DNA of 24,835 nt from CAYXGE01 sp964464435 (GCA_964464435.1 CAYXGE010000020.1:1-24835), one strand, 5' to 3'; shown: positions 14,823 to 22,609, counted from the stretch's first letter. The notes: a model not told the origin generated them from the letters alone. Numbers and translations: made by a program.

Positions 14823-15508
14823 ATGTCGATAGTTTAGAACTTGAAAAATTTGCCAGTTTGGCGCATCGCTGGTGGGATAAAAACAGCGAGTTTAAGCCCT
14901 TGCATGCTATAAACCCCTTACGTTTAAATTTTATTGATAGCCTTGCGAGTTTAGCTGGTAAAAGAGTACTCGATGTTGGTTGTGGTGGCGGTATTTTGTC
15001 AGAGTCGATGGCAACTAAAGGCGCGCAAGTGACAGGTATTGATTTAGGTGAGAAAGCCCTCAAGGTAGCACAACTGCATGCGCTGGAGACCGGTGTGAGT
15101 GTGGATTATCAATGTATTGCAGTAGAGAAGCTGGCTCAACAACAACCTCAAACTTTTGATGTAGTGACATGCATGGAAATGCTTGAGCACGTGCCTGACC
15201 CCGCTAGTGTAGTAAACGCTTGTGCACAATTAGTGAAACCAGGCGGTCATGTATTTTTTTCTACCATTAACCGAAACCCTAAATCCTATATATTTGCGGT
15301 ATTAGGTGCGGAGTATGTGCTCAATTTATTGCCAAAGGGTACGCATGATTATGCTAAGTTTATCAAGCCATCAGAATTAAGCGCATGGTGCAGAGATAGT
15401 GATTTAAATATCATGCAAATGCAGGGCATGGGCTATAACCCTATTACGCAACATTACAGTCTAAATGAGGATGTTTCTGTGAATTACTTGGTGCATACGC
15501 AAAAATGA
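14789..15508 (+). CDS. ubiG: Ubiquinone biosynthesis O-methyltransferase UbiG
   Basis: UbiG carries out both O-methylations of the ubiquinone ring using S-adenosylmethionine. The 239-residue protein is of the normal length. It shows LAHRWWDKNSEFKPLHAINPLRL, SAM motif I VLDVGCGGGILSE, the acidic residue in VTGIDLGEKAL, and CMEMLEHVPDP. The start is ambiguous. ATG 14789 overlaps the upstream gene by 34 nt, has AAGGAA 11 nt upstream, and aligns in length with the E. coli N-terminus. ATG 14819 would give the compact ATGA overlap and begin MNVDSLELEKF, like many betaproteobacterial UbiGs. The 3' end overlaps gph by 4 nt, so the three genes form one tightly coupled operon. Confidence 0.95.
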   Translation: MDQQNESVQSMNVDSLELEKFASLAHRWWDKNSEFKPLHAINPLRLNFIDSLASLAGKRVLDVGCGGGILSESMATKGAQVTGIDLGEKALKVAQLHALETGVSVDYQCIAVEKLAQQQPQTFDVVTCMEMLEHVPDPASVVNACAQLVKPGGHVFFSTINRNPKSYIFAVLGAEYVLNLLPKGTHDYAKFIKPSELSAWCRDSDLNIMQMQGMGYNPITQHYSLNEDVSVNYLVHTQK

Positions 15509-16182
15509 ATAAACTCAGTATGGTGTTATTTGATTTAGATGGCACGCTGGCAGATACTGCACCAGATTTAGGATTAGCGCTGAATATGCAACGTCAGCGC
15601 CATGGGCTTGAAGCTTTGCCAGATGCCACAATACGTCCTTATGCGTCTCATGGCTCTCGTGGCTTATTGAGCATAGGCTTTGGTATTACGCCACAAGATG
15701 CTGATTTTGAAGCCAAGCGGGTAGAGTATTTAAATCTATATGATGAAGTGTTTACCAAGCATCCTAAGCTATTTGATGGCATGGATAGTCTACTTAAAGC
15801 TTTAGAAGAAGCAGGCTACGATTGGGGCGTGGTAACCAATAAGCCAAGGCGGTTTACCATTCCATTAATGCAGGCTTTAGGTTTGCATCAACGTGCAAAA
15901 GTCATTGTAAGTGGCGATGATGCGGCTCAACCAAAGCCTGCACCAGATACTTTGCTATTGGCTTGTCAGCAAGCGAATGTTGTACCTACGCAATGTATTT
16001 ATGTGGGCGATGCTGAACGCGACATGCAGGCTGGTAATGCCGCTGGGATGACCACTGTAGTGGCCATGTATGGCTATATTGATGTACAGGATAGGCCCAA
16101 TTTATGGCAGGCAGATGCCATGATTGATGCACCTAATGACTTACTAGATATTATTCAAAGCCATCTTTTGGCGACTTGTTAG
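15505..16182 (+). CDS. gph: Phosphoglycolate phosphatase (HAD family)
   Basis: A 225-residue HAD-superfamily phosphatase that most likely removes phosphate from 2-phosphoglycolate. All four HAD motifs are seen: FDLDGTLADT (nucleophile Asp and acid/base Asp), VVTNK (Thr), KPAPD (Lys), and VGDAERD (acidic pair). The alpha-helical cap (NMQRQRHGLEALPDATIRPY, ASHGSRGLL) is typical of Gph. It overlaps ubiG by 4 nt (ATGA), the usual betaproteobacterial ubiG-gph order. The last 32 nt are shared, in the opposite sense, with the end of a small minus-strand gene. Related HAD enzymes act on other sugar phosphates, so the substrate is by family and context. Confidence 0.92.
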   Translation: MNKLSMVLFDLDGTLADTAPDLGLALNMQRQRHGLEALPDATIRPYASHGSRGLLSIGFGITPQDADFEAKRVEYLNLYDEVFTKHPKLFDGMDSLLKALEEAGYDWGVVTNKPRRFTIPLMQALGLHQRAKVIVSGDDAAQPKPAPDTLLLACQQANVVPTQCIYVGDAERDMQAGNAAGMTTVVAMYGYIDVQDRPNLWQADAMIDAPNDLLDIIQSHLLATC

Positions 16183-16360
16183 AATTGGGTAAACTGTCTG
16201 CCCAATAGGCTTCGTTACTTTGTTCGTCGTACACTTCCTGCTGGCGTAACTGACAACGCGTGCATACTCTAAACAATGCTGGGTAAACAGATCCTTGGTG
16301 TAGTTGACCGCGTTTTTCATATACCCAATGATGTAAGCCAAGTTGACAGCGTAAAAACAT
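16151..16360 (-). CDS. Small Cys/His-containing hypothetical protein downstream of recR
   Basis: A 69-residue frame 33 nt behind the recR stop, on the same strand. It begins MFLRCQLGLHHWVYEKRGQL and has a possible zinc site formed by Cys5, His10/His11 and the CxxC pair Cys33/Cys36 (RVCTRCQLRQQ), a pattern I associate with small DUF1660-like or other zinc-ribbon proteins. No signal peptide or membrane helix is seen. The ribosome-binding site is poor. A second, longer overlapping frame on the same strand lacks such a motif, so I prefer this one. Its end overlaps the end of gph by 32 nt. Probably the last gene of the dnaX-ybaB-recR unit; function unknown. Confidence 0.55.
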   Translation of the reverse strand: MFLRCQLGLHHWVYEKRGQLHQGSVYPALFRVCTRCQLRQQEVYDEQSNEAYWADSLPNSNKSPKDGFE

Positions 16361-16393
16361 ATTAGGCTGAATTCTTATCGTGTGACGCTAATC

Positions 16394-16990
16394 TTATGCG
16401 ACATTCCTGCGCTCTAAAAATGATTGCGCTAAGGTACCTGTATCTACGTTTTCTATTTCACCACCCATAGGTAAGCCCCTTGCAATTCTGCTCACTTTTA
16501 ACCCTTTTGTTTTAAGCATCTCCCCAATGTAATGGGCGGTGGCTTCGCCTTCAACCGTGTAATTGGTAGCTAAAATAATTTCTTGAATAAGCCCATCTTG
16601 CGCACGTTTGATAAGCTTGTCTAAATGAATTTCTTTGGGACCAATGCCATCAAGAGGTGATAGTCTACCCATCAAAACAAAATACATACCCTGATAGGCA
16701 TGGGTTTGTTCTAACATCAGTAAATCCGTAGGCATTTCTACTATGCATAGCTGTCTAGCTTCTCGCTTACCAGAGCTACATAAATTGCAAATGGCTGTCT
16801 CACTGAAGTTATTACAGAGCTCACAATGGTTGACAACCTTAAGCGCTCTATCCATGGCATACGCAAGTTTGCCTGCCCCATTGCGGTCGCGTTGCAACAA
16901 ATGATACGCCATACGCAATGCTGATTTTGGGCCTACACCAGGCAAACAGCGTAGGGCTTCCACAAGTTGTTCAAGGGCTGGTGGCGTCAT
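16394..16990 (-). CDS. recR: Recombination protein RecR
   Basis: RecR works with RecF/RecO to load RecA at single-strand gaps. The 198-residue protein is of the standard length. It has an N-terminal helix-hairpin-helix (CLPGVGPKSALRMAYHLL), a Cys4 zinc finger (Cys56, Cys59, Cys68, Cys71 in CELC and CNLC), a Toprim domain starting at CIVEMPTDLLMLE, and the C-terminal conserved stretch SRIARGLPMGGEIENVDTGT containing the Walker B-like region. It follows ybaB by 24 nt in the classic dnaX-ybaB-recR order. Confidence 0.96.
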   Translation of the reverse strand: MTPPALEQLVEALRCLPGVGPKSALRMAYHLLQRDRNGAGKLAYAMDRALKVVNHCELCNNFSETAICNLCSSGKREARQLCIVEMPTDLLMLEQTHAYQGMYFVLMGRLSPLDGIGPKEIHLDKLIKRAQDGLIQEIILATNYTVEGEATAHYIGEMLKTKGLKVSRIARGLPMGGEIENVDTGTLAQSFLERRNVA

Positions 16991-17014
16991 TTAACTTGAG
17001 TGATTGATTTAAGA

Positions 17015-17329
17015 CTAGAAAGGCAGCTTCATGCCAGCAGGCATAAAGCCAGCCATGCGTTGTTGTGAAGTTTCCTCTGCTTTTGCAACAGCATCGTTCA
17101 TGGCAAGTACCATTAAGTCTTCTAACATTTCTTTGTCATCGCCCATCAGGCTGTCATCAATATGCACACGTTTCACTTTATTAGCACAAGTAATGGTGAC
17201 TTTTACTAGGCCGCCACTGGCACTGCCTTCCACTTCAACTGTAGCCAGTTCATCTTGTGCTTTTTTCATTCTTTCTTGCATTTGCTGGGCTTGCTTCATT
17301 AAGTTGCCCATGCCGCCTTTCATCATCAT
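17015..17329 (-). CDS. YbaB/EbfC family nucleoid-associated protein
   Basis: A 104-residue dimeric DNA-binding protein of the YbaB/EbfC family. It is Met/Gly-rich at the N-terminus (MMMKGGMGNLMKQAQQMQERM), with a coiled coil over about residues 10-30, then the conserved strand VEVEGSASGGLVKVTITC and the segment LEDLMVLAMNDAVAKAEE, ending in MPAGMKLPF. AGGAGAA before the ATG triplet supports the first ATG. It sits 11 nt after dnaX and before recR, the order kept in most proteobacteria; its exact role is not settled. Confidence 0.94.
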   Translation of the reverse strand: MMMKGGMGNLMKQAQQMQERMKKAQDELATVEVEGSASGGLVKVTITCANKVKRVHIDDSLMGDDKEMLEDLMVLAMNDAVAKAEETSQQRMAGFMPAGMKLPF

Positions 17330-17340
17330 GTTCTCCTGAA

Positions 17341-18922
17341 TTATTGTAGAGGTTTAATACTAGCAGGCACAATTTGTGCGCCAAATTCGTTTAAAAGTGA
17401 TTGTACAAAGCTATCTTCTTTAATTGCCGCTACAGCCTTTGACTGTACTTCAGCTTTTTCTTCTGAAATTTGTGCTGCAGGCGTGTTGACACCACTGCCA
17501 ATCGAAAAATGTAATTTGACAGGCATATCAAAATGTTGTGAAACAGCTGCAGTTAATTTTTCTTGATAATTAAAATTGAGGAGATGTTGTTGGCTTTGCG
17601 CAAGTTTTAAATGCAATTGCTGACCTTCAACGCGGTCAAACTCACAGTTTTCAGCAAGTGAGCGAGCTAATCCCAATTTTAGTAAACCTACTAANNNNNN
17701 NNNNNNNNNNNNNNNNNNNNNNNNNNNNNNNNNNNNNNNNNNNNNNNNNNNNNNNNNNNNNNNNNNNNNNNNNNNNNNNNNNNNNNNNNNNNNNTGTGAC
17801 TTCTTTTGCAGTAACAGATGGGTTCGAAAGTGCCTTGTTAGATGGAGTAAAGGCCAGCATGCGCATTAAGCACATGGTAAACCCTGCAAATTCATCGGGT
17901 GCTAGGCCTAAATCACGTCTACCCAGTATGGCAATTTGGTAATAAAGTTGAACGGTTTCTGGACTCAACTGTTTTGCTAGCTGTAACAATACCTCACGTT
18001 CAGGTAGCTCAGGCAGTATAGCGTCTGGTGCCGTTTGCGCAATGGCAATCTGGTGTAAGAGGTAAGCTAAATCACCCAATGCAGCGTCAAACGACAAGCT
18101 ACGACCTTCCATGGCTTTGGCTTGTTGCATTAACGCTTTACCGTCATGGGCATTCAGCGCATTGAGCAGTTCAAACAAATACGTTTGGTCAATCGCCCCT
18201 AACATCTGGCGTACTTCATTCTCGTTAACGCTGTTGCCACCAAAAGCAATGGCTTGGTCTAGTAAAGAAAGCGCATCACGCATACTGCCTGCAGCCGCTC
18301 TAGCAATTAAATGTAATGCATTTTGCTCAAAGCTAATCTGTTCTTGCGTTAATACCTGATTTAAATGACCAGACACTTCTAGGCTAGACATTTGTTTTAA
18401 ATTAAATTGTAAACATCGAGAAAGAACGGTGACAGGGACTTTTTGCGGGTCTGTAGTCGCTAATATAAACTTAACGTGGGCTGGAGGTTCTTCAAGCGTT
18501 TTGAGCATGGCATTAAATGCATGCCCAGTAAGTTGATGTACCTCATCTAGCATATACACTTTAAAACGGCCTTGCGTGGGGGCGTACACTGCTTGTTCAA
18601 GCAAACTGGTCATATCGTCTACACCGCGATTAGAGGCAGCGTCTAGCTCCACATAATCAATAAAGCTACCTTTATCAATGCTGACACAGGCTGAACAGAC
18701 ACCACAGGGTGCGGAAGTGATGCCAGTTTCGCAATTTAAAGACTTTGCTAATATTCTTGAAAGGGTGGTTTTGCCTACGCCACGCGTTCCAGTGAATAAA
18801 TAAGCATGATGTAGTCGTTGTTGATCTAGCGCATGCGTTAAAGCCTTAACCACATGGGTCTGACCAACGATTTCCTTGAATGATTTAGGTCGCCATTTTC
18901 TGGCTAATACTTGATAGCTCAT
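17341..18922 (-). CDS. dnaX: DNA polymerase III subunits gamma/tau (interrupted by an assembly gap)
   Basis: DnaX is the motor of the clamp loader and, as tau, joins polymerase cores to the helicase. From ATG 18922 the first 376 residues are intact. They contain Walker A GTRGVGKT at 45-52, the zinc module (Cys64, Cys73, Cys76, Cys79), LDEVHQL (Walker B), TTDPQKVPVTVLSRC with the arginine finger Arg169, and the lid domain SMRDALSLLDQAI. A 100-N run follows. The frame then resumes for 117 residues with the tau C-terminal end (PVKLHFSIGSG to FGAQIVPASIKPL). Both flanks are in frame up to the gap edges, so the gene is not broken in reality. The hidden piece would be the Pro-rich domain III/IV part, where a frameshift site for gamma could lie; this cannot be judged here. 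The SRP RNA gene lies upstream on the same strand. Confidence 0.95.
17695..17794. other. Assembly gap of exactly 100 N inside dnaX
   Basis: A second placeholder of exactly 100 N, in the linker region of dnaX. The true size is unknown, but it should be a multiple of 3 nt if the gene is intact. Confidence 0.98.
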
Positions 18923-19020
18923 GACTCACTTTTTAGTTGCGTTTCTACCATAAACTTTAACTGATAATAGGCGCAAAGTCTAAACTACTTTTCAATTTTT
19001 GAATGTGATGTAGCTTGTTT

Positions 19021-19054
19021 GAAAAAAACAAGGTTTCAAATATTTTTTTTGAAA
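19021..19054 (-). terminator. AT-rich intrinsic terminator after the SRP RNA
   Basis: On the minus strand TTTCAAA and TTTGAAA pair around an A/T loop (19034-19054), and a run of seven T follows after CCTTG. It begins 17 nt behind the 3' end of the SRP RNA, in the right orientation to end that transcript before dnaX. Confidence 0.6.
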
Positions 19055-19070
19055 TTTATCTTTGTAGTTA

Positions 19071-19168
19071 GGGGGCGAGCCCGACCCTCGGCACTTGCTT
19101 TGGCAGTTGTGGCTGCTTCCTTCCGGACCTGACCAGGTTGGCTACTTTACAATGCGAGGAGGCCCGCC
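19071..19168 (-). ncRNA. ffs: Signal recognition particle RNA (small bacterial 4.5S type)
   Basis: The minus strand carries the nearly invariant SRP domain: GGTCAGGTCCGGAAGGAAGC followed by AGCC, the apical loop and symmetric internal loop that bind Ffh. The ends pair as GGCGGGCC at the 5' side with GGCTCGCC at the 3' side, giving one long hairpin of about 98 nt, the size of 4.5S RNA. A -10 box lies 8 nt upstream and a terminator hairpin downstream, so it is an independent unit placed just ahead of dnaX, a common position in proteobacteria. Exact ends are estimated from base pairing. Confidence 0.96.
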
Positions 19169-19176
19169 TAGGTAAG

Positions 19177-19182
19177 ATTTTA
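19177..19182 (-). promoter_or_regulatory. -10 box of the SRP RNA gene
   Basis: TAAAAT on the minus strand, 8 nt before the first paired base of the SRP RNA, at the right distance for transcription to start at 19168. The -35 region is not clear. Confidence 0.45.
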
Positions 19183-19282
19183 CACTAAAATGCACCTTCT
19201 TAGCCATTTATGTTATTGCTTTAGGTATACTCTGAATTTAGTTTAAAATAGATGATGATAAATAAAGAAATGCTAAAACCAT

Positions 19283-20521
19283 ATGGTAAAACCTGATGCT
19301 TTGATTGGTATGACCAAACGCGCTTGGGGCATGTTTAATGCGCCTGAAGAAGCATTGGTTGGTAGAACTATTCTCACTTTCTTAGTGATTGCCGAGAGTC
19401 TGATTTGTGTATTTTGGATATTTAGTTTATCCAGCTTAGGTGAGGCTTATACCTACATCGCCGCAGTTCCTTACTTTTACATTACTTTATCTTTTATTAC
19501 CTTATTCGTTTTTTATCGCCTACAACGCTTTGATTATTTTATTTTTACGCAACTGATTATGTTGTTGTCTATGCCATTTTTTATGCAGTGGATTATTGGT
19601 GGCTTTGCTGCCTCTAGTGGTGTTGCAATATGGGCTATCTTATCACCTGTAGGTGCGCTCATGATTCGAGGGCGCAAGCAGTCTTCTGGTTGGTTTGTTT
19701 TGTTTTTAGTGTTGATTGCAGTTTCTTGTTATTTTGATGCTTTGTTTGCTAGTAACGGATTACCTATTCCTGTCAAATTAAGAGAAATGTTTTTTGTCAT
19801 TAATATGACTGGTGTGGCATCAATCATTTATTTTGTAGTGCGCTACTTTCAAAGTCAAAAGCAAAAAATTTTAGAAGCATTAACCCTAGAGCAAGCAAAG
19901 TCTGAAAAATTATTGCTAAATATTTTGCCTGGCGCGATAGCCGATAGGCTTAAAACCAGTGACGACATTATTGCTGACGGCCATGAGCAGGTGACTATAT
20001 TATTTGCAGACCTAGTAGACTTTACTAAAATCTCAGCTGAAATGTCGCCAAGCAATTTGGTACATTTGCTTAACCAAGTGTTTTCAAGGTTTGATGCACT
20101 TGCAGAAAAATATCAATTAGAAAAAATTAAGACCATAGGTGATGCTTACATGGTTGTGGGTGGCTTACCAAATAGGCGTGAAGACCACGCTGTAGCCGTA
20201 GCAAACTTTGCATTAGAGATGCGTGAGGCTTTATCTGAAGTAACAGCATTAACCCATCAGCCCCTACAAATGCGTATTGGTATTAATACGGGTGCTGTAG
20301 TAGCGGGCGTCATTGGTAACAGTAAGTTTACATATGATATTTGGGGTGATGCCGTCAATATGGCAAGTCGTATGGAAAGAAATGCAGAAGTGCAAACTAT
20401 TCAAGTATCTGAGTCTAGTTTTGCTATGCTCAAGCCTTATTTTTTGTTTGCAGAACCACGTACACTCGAAATTAAAGGTAAAGGCGCAACGCAAGCTTAC
20501 ACGCTACTTTCAAAGCGCTAG
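19283..20521 (+). CDS. Membrane-bound class III adenylate cyclase
   Basis: A 412-residue protein with about six transmembrane helices in the first 190 residues (roughly 28-48, 57-78, 86-105, 108-127, 137-152, 170-187). A coiled-coil linker with LLLNILPGAIADRLK follows, and then a class III nucleotide cyclase domain (about 235-410). The catalytic set is complete in one chain: metal-binding Asp243 (FADLVDF) and Asp287 (TIGDAYM), adenine-selecting Lys283 and Asp352 (YDIWGD), and transition-state Asn359 and Arg363 (NMASRME). The Lys/Asp pair predicts cAMP rather than cGMP. The domain should work as a homodimer, as in Rv1625c-type enzymes with a six-helix membrane anchor. The ribosome-binding site is weak. 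No cAMP-responsive gene is obvious next to it; the input signal of the membrane part is unknown. Confidence 0.93.
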   Translation: MVKPDALIGMTKRAWGMFNAPEEALVGRTILTFLVIAESLICVFWIFSLSSLGEAYTYIAAVPYFYITLSFITLFVFYRLQRFDYFIFTQLIMLLSMPFFMQWIIGGFAASSGVAIWAILSPVGALMIRGRKQSSGWFVLFLVLIAVSCYFDALFASNGLPIPVKLREMFFVINMTGVASIIYFVVRYFQSQKQKILEALTLEQAKSEKLLLNILPGAIADRLKTSDDIIADGHEQVTILFADLVDFTKISAEMSPSNLVHLLNQVFSRFDALAEKYQLEKIKTIGDAYMVVGGLPNRREDHAVAVANFALEMREALSEVTALTHQPLQMRIGINTGAVVAGVIGNSKFTYDIWGDAVNMASRMERNAEVQTIQVSESSFAMLKPYFLFAEPRTLEIKGKGATQAYTLLSKR

Positions 20522-20544
20522 TTGAGTTTTGTCATAAGCAATTT

Positions 20545-20571
20545 TTGATTGCGTTATACTTAAGCTATAAT
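20545..20571 (+). promoter_or_regulatory. Promoter of tRNA-Ser with GC-rich discriminator
   Basis: A perfect -10 TATAAT (20566-20571) is followed at once by GCGCGCC, the GC-rich discriminator typical of stable-RNA promoters under stringent control. The best -35 is TTGATT, 15 nt upstream; TTTTGA gives 17-nt spacing. Confidence 0.6.
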
Positions 20572-20598
20572 GCGCGCCTTGTAATAAAAAACTTCCGC

Positions 20599-20688
20599 GG
20601 AGAGCTGGATGAGCGGTTTAAGTCACCACCCTGGAAAGGTGGCATAGGGGCAACTCTATCGAGGGTTCGAATCCCTCGCTCTCCGCCA
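20599..20688 (+). tRNA. tRNA-Ser (anticodon GGA)
   Basis: A 90-nt class II tRNA. The acceptor stem is GGAGAGC paired with GCTCTCC, followed by discriminator G and an encoded CCA. The anticodon arm is CCACC-CTGGAAA-GGTGG, with anticodon GGA (reads UCC/UCU). A long variable arm (ATAGGG/CTCTAT-type) and the T arm GAGGGTTCGAATCCCTC complete the cloverleaf. The long variable arm and anticodon both identify serine. It stands alone between the cyclase and the two-partner secretion locus. Confidence 0.97.
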
Positions 20689-20696
20689 ACAGTCTT

Positions 20697-20718
20697 AAAC
20701 ATTAATGGTTTGATTTTT
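20697..20718 (+). terminator. Weak terminator candidate after tRNA-Ser
   Basis: AAACATT and AATGGTTT form an AT-rich stem with one bulged base, followed by GATTTTT. It begins 9 nt after the tRNA CCA end. The stem is weak. Confidence 0.35.
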
Positions 20719-20720
20719 AA

Positions 20721-20749
20721 TTGCAACTCAGTTAATTATTAGCCATAAT
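20721..20749 (+). promoter_or_regulatory. Candidate promoter of the TpsB gene
   Basis: TTGCAA and CATAAT are separated by exactly 17 nt; transcription would begin about 30 nt before the ATG at 20786. Confidence 0.5.
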
Positions 20750-20785
20750 CAAAATATCCATATTATTTAACAAAAAACAATTCCA

Positions 20786-22450
20786 ATGAACATTTGTCTG
20801 GCTAAACAAATTCATGCTGAGTGGGTTCGTTTTTTAAATTACACAATTATTTTAACTGGGATAGCCTTTTTCGCTTCCTTTGCAGTTACTTATTCACCGC
20901 TAGCGCTCGCTGAAGAAGCAATTGTTGAGGCCGAAGAGAAAGTCACATTTGATATTGCTTCTATAGTTGTGGATGGCAATACCTTATTATCTTCAGAAAT
21001 TTTACAACAAGCACTTCAGCCATACATTAAAAAAAATGCTTCAATTGAAACGCTGCAAAGTGCACTATTGGCAGTAGAAAAAGCCTATATTGATGCAGGG
21101 TATAGCGCAATTAAAGCGGTGTTGCCTGAGCAAGAGTCTGATGTTGGGCTTTTTCATATTACTGTGATTGAAGCAAAGTTAGCTGAAATTAAGGTCACAG
21201 GCAATCAATACTTATCCAAAGAAAATATTCTAAATTCAGCACCCGATTTAGTGGTGGGTCAATCTCCTAATTTACTTAAAGTAGCAAAAACGCTAAGAAT
21301 AGCTAATGAAAGCTTTGCTAAACATACTCGCGTGATTATTGCGAAGTCAGATAAACCCTCTGAAGTAGATGCTGAACTCAAAGTGCAAGACGGCAAGCCT
21401 TGGCGAGTTGCATTAAGTCTTGATAACACTGGTACCATACCAACGGGTAGGCAACGTCTGGGTGTGGTGTTTCAGCATGCCAATTTGTTTGATTTAGACC
21501 ATGCCATGGCAGCGCAATATACTACCTCTCCAGAACATGAGGGTGATGTCAAAATCTTTGGTTTAAGTTACCGCATTCCTGTATATAGCTTGGCAGATAG
21601 TATTGATATATCCGCTGGTCACTCTGATGTGAGCAACGGCAATATTACGACCACGGCGGGTATTTTTGGTATCAGCGGTAGCGGTGACTTCGTTTCTGTT
21701 AACTATAATCACGCTTTGCCGGTATGGCGCGATATTGAGCAACGCATAAGCTTAGGTTTAAATTGGCGCTCATTTCAAAGTGATGTGGTGCCAGAAGGCG
21801 GCGGGCCGAGTCTGATTCCAGATTTAACCAGTGCTCCTGCGGCCATTACCTACGGCTTAAACTTTGCACAAAATGATGTACGATGGTTAGCTAATATTAG
21901 TTGGGTACATAACTTACCATCAGGAAGTGATGGCGATACAGAAGCTTATAATCAATTAGGTGCTCGGCCTGGAGCAAGTGCACATTTTAACGCGCTGAAA
22001 TATAACTTAGGTTTTTCAAGGCCAATTTCTAGCAAGCTCAATTTCAGTGTTGAATTAAATGGCCAGTATTCCGATGATTTGCTCATCTCTGGGGAACAGT
22101 TTGGTATTGGAGGTGCAGGTTCTGTGCGAGGTTTCGACCCCAGAGAACTGGCTGGGGATAAAGGGTATCGAATTTCTGCAGAACTTAATACAACCGCTAT
22201 ACCCGTGACACAAATTGCTAATTCACGTTTGATTGGCACTGTATTTTTTGATCATGGCTATATTGAAAGAAATAATCCATTACCTGGTGAAATGACAAAC
22301 GAAACCATTAGTTCATTTGGTGCTGGCTTTCGCTTAGGCTTAGGTCAATCATTTCAACTCAAATTAGACTTAGCACGCGCTTTAAATGGAAGTCCAACTT
22401 ATGAAGCCGGCGAGTATCAAGGCCATTTTGATATGGTGTATATATTTTAA
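20786..22450 (+). CDS. TpsB outer-membrane transporter (ShlB/FhaC/HecB family)
   Basis: The transport half of a two-partner (type Vb) secretion system: it takes an unfolded TpsA exoprotein from the periplasm across the outer membrane. The 554-residue protein has a long N-terminal signal region with a hydrophobic stretch (TIILTGIAFFASFAVTY, likely cleaved after ALA before EEA). Two POTRA domains follow (about 54-130, FDIASIVVDGNTLLSSEIL with the YIDAGYSAIKAVLP block, and about 132-205, AEIKVTGNQYLSKENI), then a 16-strand barrel starting near WRVALSLDNTGT. The loop-6 signature VRGF is at residues 447-450 (GGAGSVRGFDPREL), and the protein ends on Phe as outer-membrane barrels do. The partner exoprotein gene follows 160 nt downstream on the same strand. 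Confidence 0.94.
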   Translation: MNICLAKQIHAEWVRFLNYTIILTGIAFFASFAVTYSPLALAEEAIVEAEEKVTFDIASIVVDGNTLLSSEILQQALQPYIKKNASIETLQSALLAVEKAYIDAGYSAIKAVLPEQESDVGLFHITVIEAKLAEIKVTGNQYLSKENILNSAPDLVVGQSPNLLKVAKTLRIANESFAKHTRVIIAKSDKPSEVDAELKVQDGKPWRVALSLDNTGTIPTGRQRLGVVFQHANLFDLDHAMAAQYTTSPEHEGDVKIFGLSYRIPVYSLADSIDISAGHSDVSNGNITTTAGIFGISGSGDFVSVNYNHALPVWRDIEQRISLGLNWRSFQSDVVPEGGGPSLIPDLTSAPAAITYGLNFAQNDVRWLANISWVHNLPSGSDGDTEAYNQLGARPGASAHFNALKYNLGFSRPISSKLNFSVELNGQYSDDLLISGEQFGIGGAGSVRGFDPRELAGDKGYRISAELNTTAIPVTQIANSRLIGTVFFDHGYIERNNPLPGEMTNETISSFGAGFRLGLGQSFQLKLDLARALNGSPTYEAGEYQGHFDMVYIF

Positions 22451-22471
22451 AGTATTAACCCGTTCGGGCTA

Positions 22472-22500
22472 TTGTAATCAATCAAAATTCAGCATATAAA
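22472..22500 (+). promoter_or_regulatory. Candidate promoter of the TpsA gene
   Basis: TTGTAA and TATAAA with exactly 17 nt between them lie in the gap after the TpsB gene. This suggests the exoprotein can be transcribed on its own, with a leader of about 100 nt. Confidence 0.5.
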
Positions 22501-22514
22501 TGCACAATAGGGAA

Positions 22515-22587
22515 TAGCTTTGTCTAGGTAAAGCTAAATCATTAAAATAATCATAAGGCAGCAGTGTCGCACACGGCCTTTACTTTT
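22515..22587 (+). promoter_or_regulatory. Structured 5' leader of the TpsA gene
   Basis: Two hairpins follow the candidate promoter. The first is TAGCTTT/AAAGCTA with an 8-nt loop (22515-22536). The second is AAGGC...GTGT-CGC-ACAC...GCCTT (22555-22580), followed by TTTACTTTT, which looks like a weak attenuator just upstream of the start codons. No known riboswitch motif was recognised. Confidence 0.4.
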
Positions 22588-22609
22588 GAAAATGCAAATA
22601 TCAATGCGC

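Noticed and set aside
16144..16341. Alternative minus-strand frame of 65 codons in the recR-gph gap
   Set aside because: It overlaps the 69-codon frame that carries a Cys/His pattern and starts nearer recR; only one can be the gene, and this one shows no motif.
20545..20742. Open frame of 65 codons overlapping the tRNA gene
   Set aside because: The tRNA-Ser and its promoter occupy most of it; it is a chance frame.
22500..22590. c-di-GMP (GEMM-I) riboswitch ahead of the TpsA gene
   Set aside because: GCACA, AGGG and TAAAGC fragments recall the motif, but the GACGCAAAG core and the docking stem are missing, AAAGCTA pairs with TAGCTTT instead, and the GCACA lies before the predicted transcript start.
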